Of a stretch of DNA of 64,000 bases, positions 31,358 to 42,468 are shown piece by piece (position 1 is the stretch's first letter; every line of letters begins with the position of its first letter). The position numbers were made by a program, and so were the translations under genes. Below the pieces are notes generated by a model, which was given only the letters and a program-made list of their open reading frames with translations, had not been told where the DNA came from and did not search any database. Source of the stretch: Syngnathus acus (taxonomy: Eukaryota > Chordata > Actinopteri > Syngnathiformes > Syngnathidae); contig NC_051101.1 of assembly GCF_901709675.1 (NCBI RefSeq), forward strand, positions 806,001-870,000, given 5' to 3'.

Positions 31358-33811
31358 ATGTGCTGCCTTAAAGCTCAGCTACCTCGTGACTTAAATGTCA
31401 ATGCACCATCCCAGCCAATACTGGGTAGCTACCCAAAGCGTGCATTTGGTGCGACATTCAGGTCATTCAATCCTGCCTGGTACCGCTCACGACCATGGCT
31501 GGAGTACTCTGTTGTGCGGGACGCATGCTTCTGTTTCCCCTGTCGGAAATATGGTAGCTCTGCTAATGAGAGGGATGTTGTTTTTACCCTTACTGGTTTT
31601 AACAATTGGAAAGCAGCACTCGAACGAGACAAGGGGCTACAGAGGCATGTGTCCAGCCACCACCATGTGCACTCTTCCACCACCTGGACTCAGCACAAAA
31701 GCAGAGAGGCTACAGGGGGTACTGTTGACTCTCTGTTGGTTGGTAAAACCCAACTTGAAAAAAATCATTATTATGTCAAGAGTGTGGGCAGTCCTATTAA
31801 GTTTCTCTGTGTGAATGAGTTGGGGCTCCGTGGGACTGCAGAAACTTTGAGACATGATGCAGGTGGTGATGATGTTGCTTCAGGGCTTTTTCTGAAACTC
31901 ATGGAGTATACATTAGAGAAGGATGAGAAGCTAGCAAGCAATGCTAAGGGTATCCCAAAGAATGCAAAATACACATCTAAGGATATCCAAAATGAAATGA
32001 TCCAAACACTGGCAGACATGGTGCTTGCAGAGGACAGGAAAAAATATGAAAATGCTGATTCTGCAGGGTTTTGCCTCAAACGTGATGGGACCAGGGACAG
32101 GTGCAATGTGGAAAATTTGTCTGCGATGATTAGATTTGTCAGCAATTCCATGCCAGAGGAGCATCTTATTGGGTTGCTTGACTTGCATCAACTTGATGCA
32201 GAGTACATCACGTCTGAAACACTGACACACCTTTCTGATGCTGGCTACAGTGCTGACAACATACTTAGTCAGTGTTATGATGGAGCTTCTGTGATGAGTG
32301 GGATAAGAGGTGGTGTACAAGCTCTGCTGCAAAACAAGCTTGCTAGGCATATCCCATACATCCACTGCTACAACCATCAACTGCACTTAGTGGTTGTGCA
32401 TGCCATACAGAGTGAACCATGTGCAAAGAGATTTTTTGACCTCTCTAGTTCATTGTACAAGTTTTTCCAGCACCACTATGTGTCTGAGGAATATAATGCA
32501 CCTAACCTTAAAAGGCTGCTTGAAATCCGATGGACAAACCACTATGAGGTGACAAGGTGCATTGTTGACAATCAAGACCATATTGTCAGTATCCTATCTG
32601 AGATGATAGAGGGTGATAGTGCTGCTGTTGACCTGTGCACCGAGGCATCGGGCCTGCTGTGTCAAATTAAGAGGCATCACTTCTTTGAGACTGGAAAGTT
32701 TCTAGTGCTGGTGCTTGGTGTCTTGAAACCAGCAAATGCAATTCTACAGTCTCAGTCTGTGGATATGTGCAGTGCTTCTGAGGTTGTTGGTGCAGCACTG
32801 GAGTCCTTAAAAAGCCTCCGTGAAGATGAGGATTGGGGAGAGTCATCTCAGGCAGCTGCTGGGGATGATGCACCGCCTCCAAAGAGAAGGAGGACAATGA
32901 GCAAATGTCTTGGTCAAAGTGTTGTGCTCTCAACTGTGGGCCATACAGACTCGGACGATCCAACCATTTCCCCCTCTCAGTCTCTGAAAAGATCTCTGCT
33001 CAACATCCTTGACAGGGCCATTTCAGAAATGGAGAATAGATTTTCTCAGAAGAACGTTGAGCTGATGAGAGCCATATCTAGTCTTGCACCCAAATCCAGC
33101 ACATTTCTAGATTCAACCGTGTTGCATCCTCTGTCTGCGCTGGCTGACACTGTGGCAGATTGTTGGAATAATTTAAGTGAAGCCTTGGCCTGCCAGACCT
33201 GGAGGCCTTGTCTTTACATTTTATGACATTTTATGACCACACTACATTCCTTAGCTAATAAGCGTTGCTACAGACACTATCTCCCCTCCCTTTAGTGTAG
33301 CAACGCCTCTGTAACCAGGGCAACCAAAACATTAAATAGAGGAGCACGTGAAGTGAGAACTCAGAATTGATGGAGATTGTAACTGAGTTTGCTCTCTATC
33401 GTTCTCCTCGCGAGTAAACCTGTTCTGGTTCTTTTCTCCTCTTCCTTCCAGCGTGTGGTTTAATGTCTGATGGTATTTAGACCTAACACAGATGATCTAA
33501 AAAATGAAATTCTTGTGGCAAAACAGATGTTGCTCAAGAAATGTCCAAATGAAACAGACCTATCCACTGTCTGTAAACACCTACAGGAGTACAAGGAAGC
33601 TTTTCCTGAGTTGCATAAATTGTATGTAACAGCCCTGGTAATTGGTGTGTCTTCAGCATCGTGTGAGCGTTCCTTGTCCACATTGTCACGGGTCCTAACC
33701 CCTTATCGTCGCACCATGTTACACAAGCGAAAGATAAATTTGGTCATCTTAGCCCAGGGGTCGGCAACCCAAAATGTTCAAAGACCCATATTGACCCCCC
33801 CAAAAAAATAA
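31358..33811 (+). pseudogene. ZMYM1/TTF-type hAT transposase, interrupted
   Basis: The main open frame (31358-33226, about 620 codons) has a TTF-type zinc-finger region (about residues 25-110: FNPAWYRSRPWLEYSV, ACFCFPCRKYG, GFNNWKAALERDKG). A DUF4371/RNase-H-like core follows (about 150-400: SQCYDGASVMSGIRGGVQ, HIPYIHCYNHQLHLVVV, EIRWTNHYEV). The C-terminal hAT dimerisation segment lies separately at 33473-33765 (LYVTALVIGVSSASCERSLS, LTPYRRTMLHKRKINLVILA). About 250 bp of foreign sequence (33220-33475) and a frame break separate them, and another hAT ends the frame at 33755. It is a transposon gene or former domesticated copy, now broken. Confidence 0.85.
33220..33475 (+). mobile_element. 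LTR-like insertion splitting the hAT transposase
   Basis: Sequence foreign to the transposase frame. It includes CTCCTCGCGAGTAAACCTG, close to CTCCTCGCGAGAAAACAC in the solo LTR at 20366, and both have a T/C-rich 3' part. This suggests a short solo LTR of a related retroelement. Ends and target duplication could not be fixed, so the call is tentative. Confidence 0.45.
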
Positions 33812-33909
33812 CACCTGTCTGGAGCCGCAAAAATCTAAAAGCTTTTTATAAGGCATCATAGACTGTCAATACATGAGCTGTATGCCTACTATTAAAATAA
33901 TTAACTAGG

Positions 33910-34829
33910 CTAAAAATACAAAGCAACAATGCAACGCAAAACGTCACCCCTGGATAGCCAGCGGACTTTGTTGTGCAGCAGGAGATCGGCATATTCGCTG
34001 TCAACTTCATCTAGCAATTCACGGAACTGGCGGTGGTTTAATGCTTTTGCGATTATTTTGTTCACAATATGGATGACAAGGTTCATTAACTCCATACACT
34101 CCGGTGGGATGTTTAGGCACACAGCGCCTCTTGATGCAATATGCAATGGACAAACTTTTGCGACCCTCTCATACTCGGTGCGCCGTCTGTAGTGACTGAA
34201 ATCAGGTGGCCAGTGTGTATGTATCTCTGTCATTTAAACACTGCAGCATAGCCTTGCAGATGTCTTCCCCCCGTGTTTGGCCTTTTAGTGGTATCAATTT
34301 CTTCTTGCGGCCCATTAGAGTTCACGTACCTGCATAGCAGAGCTGTCTGTTCGATATCGGTCACGTCACACGACTCATCACAGGCAATTGAGAAAGCTGG
34401 AGCTGAATTGATGTCCTTGATTTGCTCATTGGTGTTATTGTTTGCCATTCAAATGACCATTTCCTTCACTGTTTTTGTGGAGAGAGGCATGTCTTTAATT
34501 TTCTGAATGATCTCGGTTTTGTTTTTGAAGTCCGAAAATAGGCACTCTGATATTTTAACGAATTAATCCTTCATGTACTCGCCATCAGTGAATGGTTTTC
34601 CGCGCTTTATTATCTCCCAGGCTGCAACAAAACTTGCAGCAGTCGTAGAGTTTGGAGATGTAATCCACTTCTTGAAACTCTTTTTTCGTTCCTCAAATTG
34701 CAACTTTCCTCTCAGTTCCAACTGGGTGATCGGCAGCAAATTTAGCATGCTTTCGCTGAAAATGTCGCTCCAAATTGCTCTTCTTGTTATATTTGACAAC
34801 TTCTCATTGCAAATCAAACATTCAGGCAA
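33910..34829 (-). pseudogene. GTF2IRD2-like hAT transposase remnants
   Basis: Three broken minus-strand frames follow in order. First comes CLICNEKLSNITRRAI near 34829, with KFKKWITSP-type sequence after it. SIACDESCDVTDIEQTALLC follows near 34400. KVCPLHIASRGAVCLNIPPE and LLLHNKVRWLSRGDVLRC come last, near 34000. All are hallmarks of Charlie/GTF2IRD2-type transposases. Frame changes and missing segments make it non-functional. Confidence 0.82.
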
Positions 34830-34896
34830 TCCTTCAGCATTGGCAATGAAAGCAAATAGTTGAATCCATTCTTTCTTAAACCCTCTGTTCTCATTA

Positions 34897-35320
34897 GTGT
34901 TGGCTCGTGAGTGAACGATACGTTCAAAAAGAACGACTCTTTTCAGTGAACGAGAGTGAACGAATCACTTCTTTTTTCCTTTCATATATAACTTCAACCA
35001 GTAAGTGTCAGTAATGCCCATTGAAGCTGGTGCTACCTCGCCGTAAAACAAAACGAAGAACAAAATGATGTAACTTCCCGTTCACGAACGAGTCGTGATT
35101 TGCATTTCCCATTCACCAACGAACGAATCTGTGAGTGAACAAATCACTCACTGAGTGAATCACTCACTGAGTGATTCGCATTTCCAGTTCACCGCGAGAA
35201 CGGATCAGTGAGGGAACGAATCCTGGCTTTCCCGTTCGCGAACGAGTCAATGAGTGAAATGCCTTCTTGTGCATCAACGGATCAGTCAGTGAATATGTTG
35301 CGTCTCCTGGCGTGAACTAT
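34897..35320 (-). repeat. Repeat built from GTTCACT/AGTGAAC words, copy 2
   Basis: Reverse-oriented counterpart of 1760-2200, starting GTGTTGGCTCGTGAGTGAAC and ending near CTCCTGGCGTGAACTATGG. It is inserted in the decayed hAT element and therefore younger than it. Confidence 0.65.
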
Positions 35321-35499
35321 GGAAGCCAGAATGTAGATTTACGATTTACTTATAGTAGGTTTTAAATAACGTGTATGCATATATATGCCTAAATGTTGTT
35401 ATCCAATATATTTTGCAAGCGCTCCAGGGAGCCGCTAGGGGTGTGCTAAAGAGCCGCATGCGGCTCTGGAGCCGCGGGTTGCCAACCCCTGGCATAGCC

Positions 35500-36801
35500 T
35501 GTCAACATAGGCAGCCGTGTGATGACGCAATCCTCAGAGGAGGCTAGACAGGAAGTTGGCTCCTCTGAGCGAATCGTCTTCGGTTTTAAAATAACTATAA
35601 AATTTCAGCAATTTTGTTTCAAAATGGTACAAAACTATTGCCCCCCGGGCCCCTTCACTTTGTCAAATCTAGCCCTCCTTGCAAAACGTTTGGACACCCC
35701 TGGTGTTAATGCATTCACAGACATGACACAGAATTCTCCAAGACTGCAGTTGACAACCTGCAAAGTAAACACGAGTTTAACAAATAAAGCACAATCTGCT
35801 CCCTGGGTTGCTGTTAGAGGGTGCAATACAATTAGGTAAAACATCAAAACAAAGCAAGTCATCACAAATTCCGTCACATACATTTCGTCACACTCTCAGG
35901 TAAGTCCAGAGTTGTTGTCATACACTGTCTTGGCTCAGAGTCTTGATGGTCAATGCTGGTATAGTCACATCTGGTCATAATCTTGAAATGGGCCTTCTCC
36001 ATTGAACTCTTTTGTTGTCAATGGTGCCCCAGAGTAATCCTAAACCCATATTTAGTCCAAAATTAGCCCTGATCACTCTTGCTTTTTCAAATCTGTAGTA
36101 TCTATATATTTTTCAGGTGAGAGGAATGTGATCCTCTGCTGTGATCACACCACCCCAACTTTGAATCACTTTAACCATTCACATTACACAAACATCACAC
36201 CACAAGCACAGACTTGACATTCATACACCATTACAGACAAACTGTCATCCCACAACTCACAAAAAACATACAATATTAAATTGTAAAAGGAACCCTTCCT
36301 TCGCAAATTTTCCCTTTTTTATTTTAAATCCAAAATTAATATCTAATTGTCTGGTCTCCTGTCCTCTCATAGCTTGCCAATATGCATAATGCTGGAACAT
36401 GATTTAACTCCCCATTTAGTTTGCTCACATCTCACACTTAGACTATTTGATACTTTGTGTTGAGCTGTAACTTCAATATTTCCACCTTCCCATATTTCTT
36501 CCACTAAAACGGTTCCATTTTGCTTTCAGTTTCACATTGAATTACACATTTTCAGTTTAAATTCATCCCTCCAAATAACTACCTCTGGCAAAGAACCAAA
36601 AATTTATAGAACACTCCCTTTTACTTTTACCTCGTTCCATCATTCATCTCCTCACAGGTATTACCAACCCTCCTCCTAAAAAATAATAATGATACTAAAA
36701 ATAATAATTAAAAACTATACACAGCTTCCTCCTGCCACTTACACTATCACCTTGAAGATTGTCGCTCGCATTTTTGCCAATTACTCTTAGAATTAAAAAA
36801 A
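35500..36801. other. No gene recognised; one hAT-like terminus
   Basis: AT-rich intergenic DNA. A hAT-type end (CGTTTGGACACCCCTGG) occurs at about 35685-35701 without an identified partner. Nothing coding is supported. Confidence 0.5.
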
Positions 36802-36806
36802 GCTTC

Positions 36807-37193
36807 TGTCAGGGTTTTCCAGATTATCTTGATCGTATGATTTTGTTGGAATGTAACCTGTAATAAATAACCTAGCTGGATTAGTTTTATGCTTATGTTG
36901 GAATGTAACCTGTAATAAATAACCTAGCTTGTCCCATCCTACACAACGTCGTAAAACACCCCCTGCTATGCTTTGACTAGAGGTCAAGGGCTTCCACTCA
37001 ATCCAGTCCACTCTCACCCCCACCCTGTTTCTTATTAATAAAAATGCTCTTGCAAGAGGCCAGAGTCAGACCTCATTCGATCATCGCTGGACGCACAGCG
37101 AGGAATGGCTCTCCATTTGCAAATGCTTAAAAAGGGCATACTGTCTCCCGTGTGGTTCTTGCAAGATAAGTTAGAGTGAGCACCACTCTAACA
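36807..37193 (+). repeat. 5' LTR of the provirus
   Basis: Begins TGTCAGGG, ends CTAACA. It contains two tandem copies of a unit with GTTGGAATGTAACCTGTAAT and an AATAAAAATGC polyadenylation-type signal near 37035-37045. Its first 50 bases resemble the solo LTR in 20366-21118 more closely than the 3' LTR does. Confidence 0.9.
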
Positions 37194-37196
37194 TTT

Positions 37197-37214
37197 TGGT
37201 GCCGTGACCCGGAT
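37197..37214 (+). other. Primer binding site, tRNA-His type
   Basis: TGGTGCCGTGACCCGGAT begins three bases after the 5' LTR. It fits the 3' end of vertebrate tRNA-His with one mismatch (ACCC where ACTC is expected), the primer class used by HERV-H-like retroviruses. Confidence 0.75.
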
Positions 37215-37464
37215 CTCTCATACCCGACATCTGGCTGACGGAGGATGACGTGCTGCATTGTCGACAAGCCAGCGTCCATTAGGAGGACCTGGAAAAGAAA
37301 GACCTGGGAAGAAAATTCTTCGCTGGGCCAGCATCTTAGGTCTGCCTTCGTCTGACAGAGGTGGATTGACGGGATCCGGCAGTGCAACGAACCAGGGGAC
37401 AAGTAAGTTAAAGCCCTAAAGGTGTGTGATTGTGTTGTTGTGAAACGCGTAAAAAGTTAAAGGT

Positions 37465-37620
37465 GCACGAGAGATACGGCTTTGGTTTGTCCGAGCTATG
37501 AGATACAGCTTTGGTTTGTCCGAGCTATGAGATACGGCTTTGGTTTGTCCGAGCTATGAGAGATATGGCTTTGGTTTGTCCGGGCTATGAAATACGGCTT
37601 TGTTTTTTCCAAGCCAAGAA
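37465..37620 (+). repeat. Tandem repeat of about 29 bp in the proviral leader
   Basis: Five degenerate copies of GATACGGCTTTGGTTTGTCC followed by GAGCTAT, between the primer site and the gag trace. It may be a leader expansion. No reading frame is associated. Confidence 0.85.
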
Positions 37621-37799
37621 ACAGCTGGGATTCTAGTCCCAATGGAAGGAACGGGCTAAGGAAAAACAGAGATTCTTTTTCCTAATTGAAGAAGGGCGTA
37701 GATTCTTTTTTTTGTCCGATTTTTCCAAGCTGTTGTGCGAAGCGAACACGCACAAAAACAAACAAACAAACAAATAAACCCACAAATGTTGATATGAAC

Positions 37800-37922
37800 G
37801 TAAAGGAGCCGCATGAAACCCGGCAAGGAGCCGCATGCGGCTCGCGAGCCAAACGTAAAGGAGCCGCATGAAACCCGGCAAAGAGCCGCATGCGGCTCGC
37901 GAGCCGCGGGTTGGCCACCCCT
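37800..37922. repeat. hAT-end fragment with duplicated GGAGCCGCATG unit
   Basis: Two copies of a unit containing GGAGCCGCATGAAACCCGGC and GAGCCGCATGCGGCTCGCGA precede a hAT-type end (GGGTTGGCCACCCCTG). The matching left end is not apparent, so this is an incomplete element within the provirus. Confidence 0.6.
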
Positions 37923-38115
37923 GTGCTAGAGTGTGGTTGAAAGCTTCACAAAGAGATGAGAACAAATTCAAGAGACAAAACATAGAAAGATGAAAACTGA
38001 TGAGGTCACAAGTGTTTGTCAGACCAGAACACAATAAGGCCCCAGTGCGCAGGTGCAAGGCCGCTGCTCAAGTCGCGGCTCAAGCAAAGGGGCAAGAAGA
38101 GCTTCCGCTCCTATG

Positions 38116-38481
38116 TGTCACGACTCGCCCCTCCTGTGTGCTCATGTCCGTGGTTTCTGTCTGTGTGCTCATGATTAGTGTGATCATTCTCACCTGCCTC
38201 TTGTTACCTGTCTTGTATTTAAGTCCTGTCTGTGTGTCACTCCCTGTCGGATCATTGCGTGTCTGTTGTGTGTGCGTGTGCGTTGTGTGTTAGTGTCACG
38301 ATGTCGTTTTGGTTCCTGTTGCTGTCGTCATGTCCTGCTGTCTTCTTGTTTCACGTCCCGGTCAGTCGCTCAAGTTATTGTTTTGTTAAGTCGTGTCAGT
38401 TTGCCTTTTGAGTTCTCCAATAAACCCTGGTCCAAGCTGCACTTGGTCACCCTGCTCCATTTCCACCATCCGCTCGTGACA
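38116..38481 (+). mobile_element. Solo LTR of a second family inside the provirus
   Basis: Starts TGTCACGACTCGCCCC, ends CGCTCGTGACA, with a 5-bp duplication CTATG (38111-38115, 38482-38486). It contains CCAATAAACCCTGG as a polyadenylation signal. The same family bounds the minisatellite element at 48401-49867 in reverse orientation. Confidence 0.9.
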
Positions 38482-38620
38482 CTATGCAAAACCTGTATCC
38501 AAATTTAACAGACCTGCACTCTCCCCCATACAATAGAAAAAAAGTCAGGGTCACATTATTAGAAGTCCTGTACAAACAAGAGGTTTGCCATTCAATTCAA
38601 ACTCCTCATCAAATTTGGAC

Positions 38621-38662
38621 TGTTGGAACTGTGGGAAACGGGGACCCTTGGCAAGAGTGTGT
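38621..38662 (+). pseudogene. Retroviral gag nucleocapsid zinc-knuckle trace
   Basis: A single short frame shows the C-x2-C-x4-(H)-x4-C spacing of a retroviral zinc knuckle (CWNCGKRG then PLARVC), but the histidine position is proline. The surrounding frame is broken. This places the end of gag here, between the solo LTR and the hAT insertion. Confidence 0.65.
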
Positions 38663-38979
38663 CGTCGTGTAAAACAAAACCAATCAAAGGGCGGAGGAGG
38701 AGGCAGAGGAAAAGTCACATTTTCAGCGTGACAAGCTTCCTCCCCTTTGACCGCTCATGCTCATACAGGGAAAGAAATAATAGATGCCTATATGACAGCA
38801 AAACATGTCATTGTCAGATTATTGGAACATATTTTAGATTATTAGAGCTCCTGTCCATCCAAGAAGTATGACAATGCTGTTTGTATGCCCAATGACAAAT
38901 GACCAGAGATCAAATTGTGTGCACACTAAAGTTAAAATTTGCAAATCAAGTGGTAAATAAATGCAACTTGCTTCTAGAA

Positions 38980-40280
38980 CAGGGGTGGGCAAACTTTTTG
39001 ACTCGCGGGCCGAACTGGGTTCTAAATTTGGACCGGAGGGCCGAACCAGGAGCAGATGGACGTAGTGTTTGTGTGAAGTAATATAAGTGACCTGTAAAGG
39101 TCATTGCATAAAAGATTTTGGCCTTTAGTAGGTAGTAAAGCATGGATATTCCAAACAAGTTTTTTGAAAACAAATGCATTTATTAACAGCATTAAAAAAA
39201 AAAAAATCACTAAAAAACTGCTATCAGTGATTCTCATAAAATACGACACTATTATTATGAATAACAGTCTCCATCACTTCAGTGCCTGCAGGTCAGATTA
39301 ATGAAAAATGTTTATCTTATGAGATCACATCAAACAGCAAACATTCTGACCAAATATATCATCTTGAAGAATCGGTGAAAGCATACATCCAAATAAAGTA
39401 ATCAAAACGGCAACACGGTGAGGGGTATCTGAACATCAGAGCAGAGTTTTAACTCACAAACACCTGGTAACAGAGGTGAGGAAACGGGAAACACTTCCTT
39501 AAAGTAAGCCTTAAGAACTTTACAGGTTAAGATTAGTCGCAAACAGGTGGCGGGTGCATCAATGTCCTTGAGCATCCTGCATTGTTTGAAAATGAGAATG
39601 GTCGCTAGTTTCAATCCCTGCTATGTGTACAAATCATATTCAAAATGCATTTTTTTACAACAAACGTGAGAGCCTCCCCTTCATTTTCAGTGGGAACAGT
39701 GTTGTTGGTCTCCCTTTTTTGCTAGTGCATCATAGTCTGGAGTAAAATTTGTTGTGGCAATTCTTAGGAGAGATCCGTTTACCTCGATCTGTGACGGGTT
39801 GATGTGGCTGAACGTCACGTCGCGTACGTCGAGCCAAATTGGCCACTCTTTTAACATTCGGCACTCACTTCTTTTCTTCGGGCCACTCATTTTAATGGAA
39901 GGATTCCAGGGGAAGGTTTGTGGGTGGCTTTAGCGTAAAACTGTATCTGAAAGCTCAGCGAGCGAATTACAAGAATGCTGTCGTCACAGCCCACGCTCTA
40001 AATTCGGGACTGATACAAATAGAGCGCGAGTGCGCCATGTCCGTACTACTGAGTACGTACGTACACGCACTTGTGAGTGTGCACCGAGCTTTCTGACACG
40101 GCTTCCGGTAGTAAATGCGCAGGCGAGCGGTTCCCCATCTACTGGGGAAACGCAGTCATTGCAGGCAAAATGACAACAAAAAAAAAAGTTTAATAATACA
40201 ATTAATTCAGGGTTGGCGGGCCGGATTAAACGGTCCCGTGGGCCGGATGTGGCCCGCGGGCCGTAGTTTGCCCACCCCTG
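38980..40280. mobile_element. hAT element, family D copy 1 (within the provirus)
   Basis: Inverted ends CAGGGGTGGGCAAACTTT and TAGTTTGCCCACCCCTG are flanked by a perfect 8-bp duplication TTCTAGAA (38972-38979, 40281-40288). A minus-strand frame near 39890 starts MSGPKKRSECRMLKEWP, the opening of a Charlie-like hAT transposase, followed by decayed sequence. A second, damaged copy lies at about 50410-51976. Confidence 0.94.
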
Positions 40281-40288
40281 TTCTAGAA

Positions 40289-42229
40289 GATAAACAAAAA
40301 ATTAGAATGTGCTGTCCTCGAGTGCGTGGGAGGGACCAGCTCATGATCGACTGCAGGAAATGGCCAGCCTGTGACGAATCATTGGTGCTGGGACCTACCT
40401 TTCACGCGCGAGAGCTGTGCATGTGTGTGCATATGTGTTAAAATGATGAAAATTGGCGAAACTTTTAGTGTAAAGAAATTTGCTAGACTGTGGTCTATCC
40501 AATTTGCACCGCAGAACAGAAACGGTTTTGAAAGATAAAAATGAGAGGAAAAGAGAGAAATCTGTTTGCGAGCAGAAACTGATCCACACTAGTGCACGTT
40601 AGTGTCGAGCCCTCATGAGAAATTCGAGAAAAAAAATGACAGAACATGCTTTCAGGAATTGGAAGAAGCAAAATTGTGAATTTAAGACATTGCAATGCTA
40701 CATTTAATAGGAATAATTGATTGGTTGTGTTATAAAATTATACAAACTTCTATATGCGAGCTAAATCTGAGAGATTGAGTTCTTCAAATTTAAAAACAAA
40801 GAAAAAATTCAGATTAATTTGCCAGCAGTTTTTTGTGTTGAGTTTTTTGGGATTGGTGGATTGTTCTATCAGGAACCTTGAGTTGAAAATGGTATATGAA
40901 TGTTGTGTGGAGAGCTTGGATAAATTGGGACCAATGTGATGGAAAGACTCCTTTTTGGAGATTGTGTGTGAGATGCAAATGAGCATTGATGAATGATTGC
41001 CTGAATGAAAGGAAAATACAGGTTGAATGGTTGAAGTTGTTGGCGACTACTATGGAAAATTAGTAGAGCGACTTTGATGAAAGAGTGATTTTGAGTAAGT
41101 TAAATGCTAAGAAGAAAAAAAAAGAAAAACTTTGCTTTTGGATTGATAATTAACTAGAAAAAACAACTGGAGAACCTGTAACACATGCAGAAGATGTGTG
41201 AACTGGGAAATTGAGAAGCGTTTTGGAAAGAAAGTCAAATTAAATGATGATAGAATCATATGTAGTAAAGAACACATTCTCCCAAAAAGTTTGTCAAGGT
41301 GTGAGGCATGGGCGTTGCCAAGCCTCAGAAGGAGGGAGTGAGTAGGACAGATAGTGGAAGATGGTAATAATACAACACTTTACGACATATGGATTTTCTA
41401 ATACATTTGGTGTCATACTGTGGTAAATTTTTATTCTGGTATCATGCAATGTATATCTCACGAGTAAGCCTAAGTGTGACCGGGTCATGTTCGGGTCAGG
41501 TTCGTGCGGGATTGTTTGGGCCTTGGTCCATGAACGTAGACTCATTGGCACAAGACACATCTGGTTTCCATTAACAACTGACAAGATATGCACCGTGTAG
41601 AGTTGGGGAGGCTGACTGGGGGGTCATAGATCATCCAACAGCCCCGTGTGCGCGCACCCGAGTGAAGGGAAGCGGGGGGGGGGGGGGGGGGTGTAAGTTT
41701 TAAGGCGAGAGTAGACAAAGGGACTCGATATCTTGGCTAGGGCGCGAGACACTTCTCTCTGACATCGGTTGAACAAAATCTTTCCCCAATCAGCCGTGTG
41801 TGACTGAAGTTTTCCTTCCCCAAGCCAGCCACTTTTTCACCGTTTGTTTGGAAGACCAGCTGACCATCAAAGAGAATTCACCACAATACCACTAAGTTAA
41901 AATTTTCTCAAGCTTTTCAAACTTTTGCTTGAAGCAATCGGAAGATGATTGAAAAGTGCAGAGAATCTCCTTTAAAACAAGAGGCAATAAATGGGAAAGC
42001 CCCTGTCATAAACGGTCTTTGGTTAGGAAGAATCATTAGGAAGTGCTCAAACTCTTCCCGCAAACACTCCTATCTGCCCAGTTCAAAAGGGCAATAAAAT
42101 TGACTGCAAGAGTTGCAAAAAGCAGACGAAGAACATTCCTTGGCAGGTAGCATGATCAGGGCACTCAGACTGACAGATGTGTCAAATGCAAATTTACTGC
42201 CGCCTGATCTGCCATCCTCACAGGTCGAC
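40289..42229 (+). other. Unrecognised proviral interior (expected pol position)
   Basis: By position this should be pol, but no reverse transcriptase, RNase H or integrase core motif was recognised. Open frames are short and the composition is AT-rich. A G run of about 18 bases lies at 41673-41690. It may be a heavily decayed pol or replacement by unrelated DNA. Confidence 0.4.
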
Positions 42230-42402
42230 AACCCCATCAAGCCAGGAGACTGAGACGACATAAAGGTCGTCAAAAAGAACAAACTGGGCCAGCCATTGTG
42301 GGAGGGACCATTCCAAGTCTTGCTGACTACCCCCACCGCATTGAAAATCGCTGAACGGCCCAGCTGGATTCACCTCAGCCACTGCAAGCTACAGGGAGTG
42401 CT
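42230..42402 (+). pseudogene. Retroviral pol: integrase C-terminal trace
   Basis: A frame containing [20 protein letters not shown] followed by WIHLSHCK has the pattern of the C-terminal domain of gammaretrovirus-like integrases. An in-frame stop lies just upstream (at about 42250). It ends shortly before env. Confidence 0.7.
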
Positions 42403-42468
42403 GGACCCCTCATTTCAGGGTGGTGGGGAAGTCTGCGAACAACGATCCCCACTCCGCTAGGCGAGGGT

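Larger units (their letters stand above)
33755..35491 (-). mobile_element. Decayed hAT (GTF2IRD2/Charlie-like) transposon
   Basis: Inverted ends CAGGGGTCGGCAACCC and GGGTTGCCAACCCCTG. The flanks TCTTAGCC and GCATAGCC match at six of eight bases, consistent with an old 8-bp duplication. Minus-strand frames cover pieces of a Charlie-type transposase (below). A GTTCACT-type repeat is nested inside it (about 34897-35320). Confidence 0.85.

Noticed and set aside
38621-38662. Considered the C-x2-C motif as a cellular zinc-knuckle gene
   Set aside because: It lies between proviral LTRs in the expected gag position, with the His replaced by Pro and no longer open frame around it.
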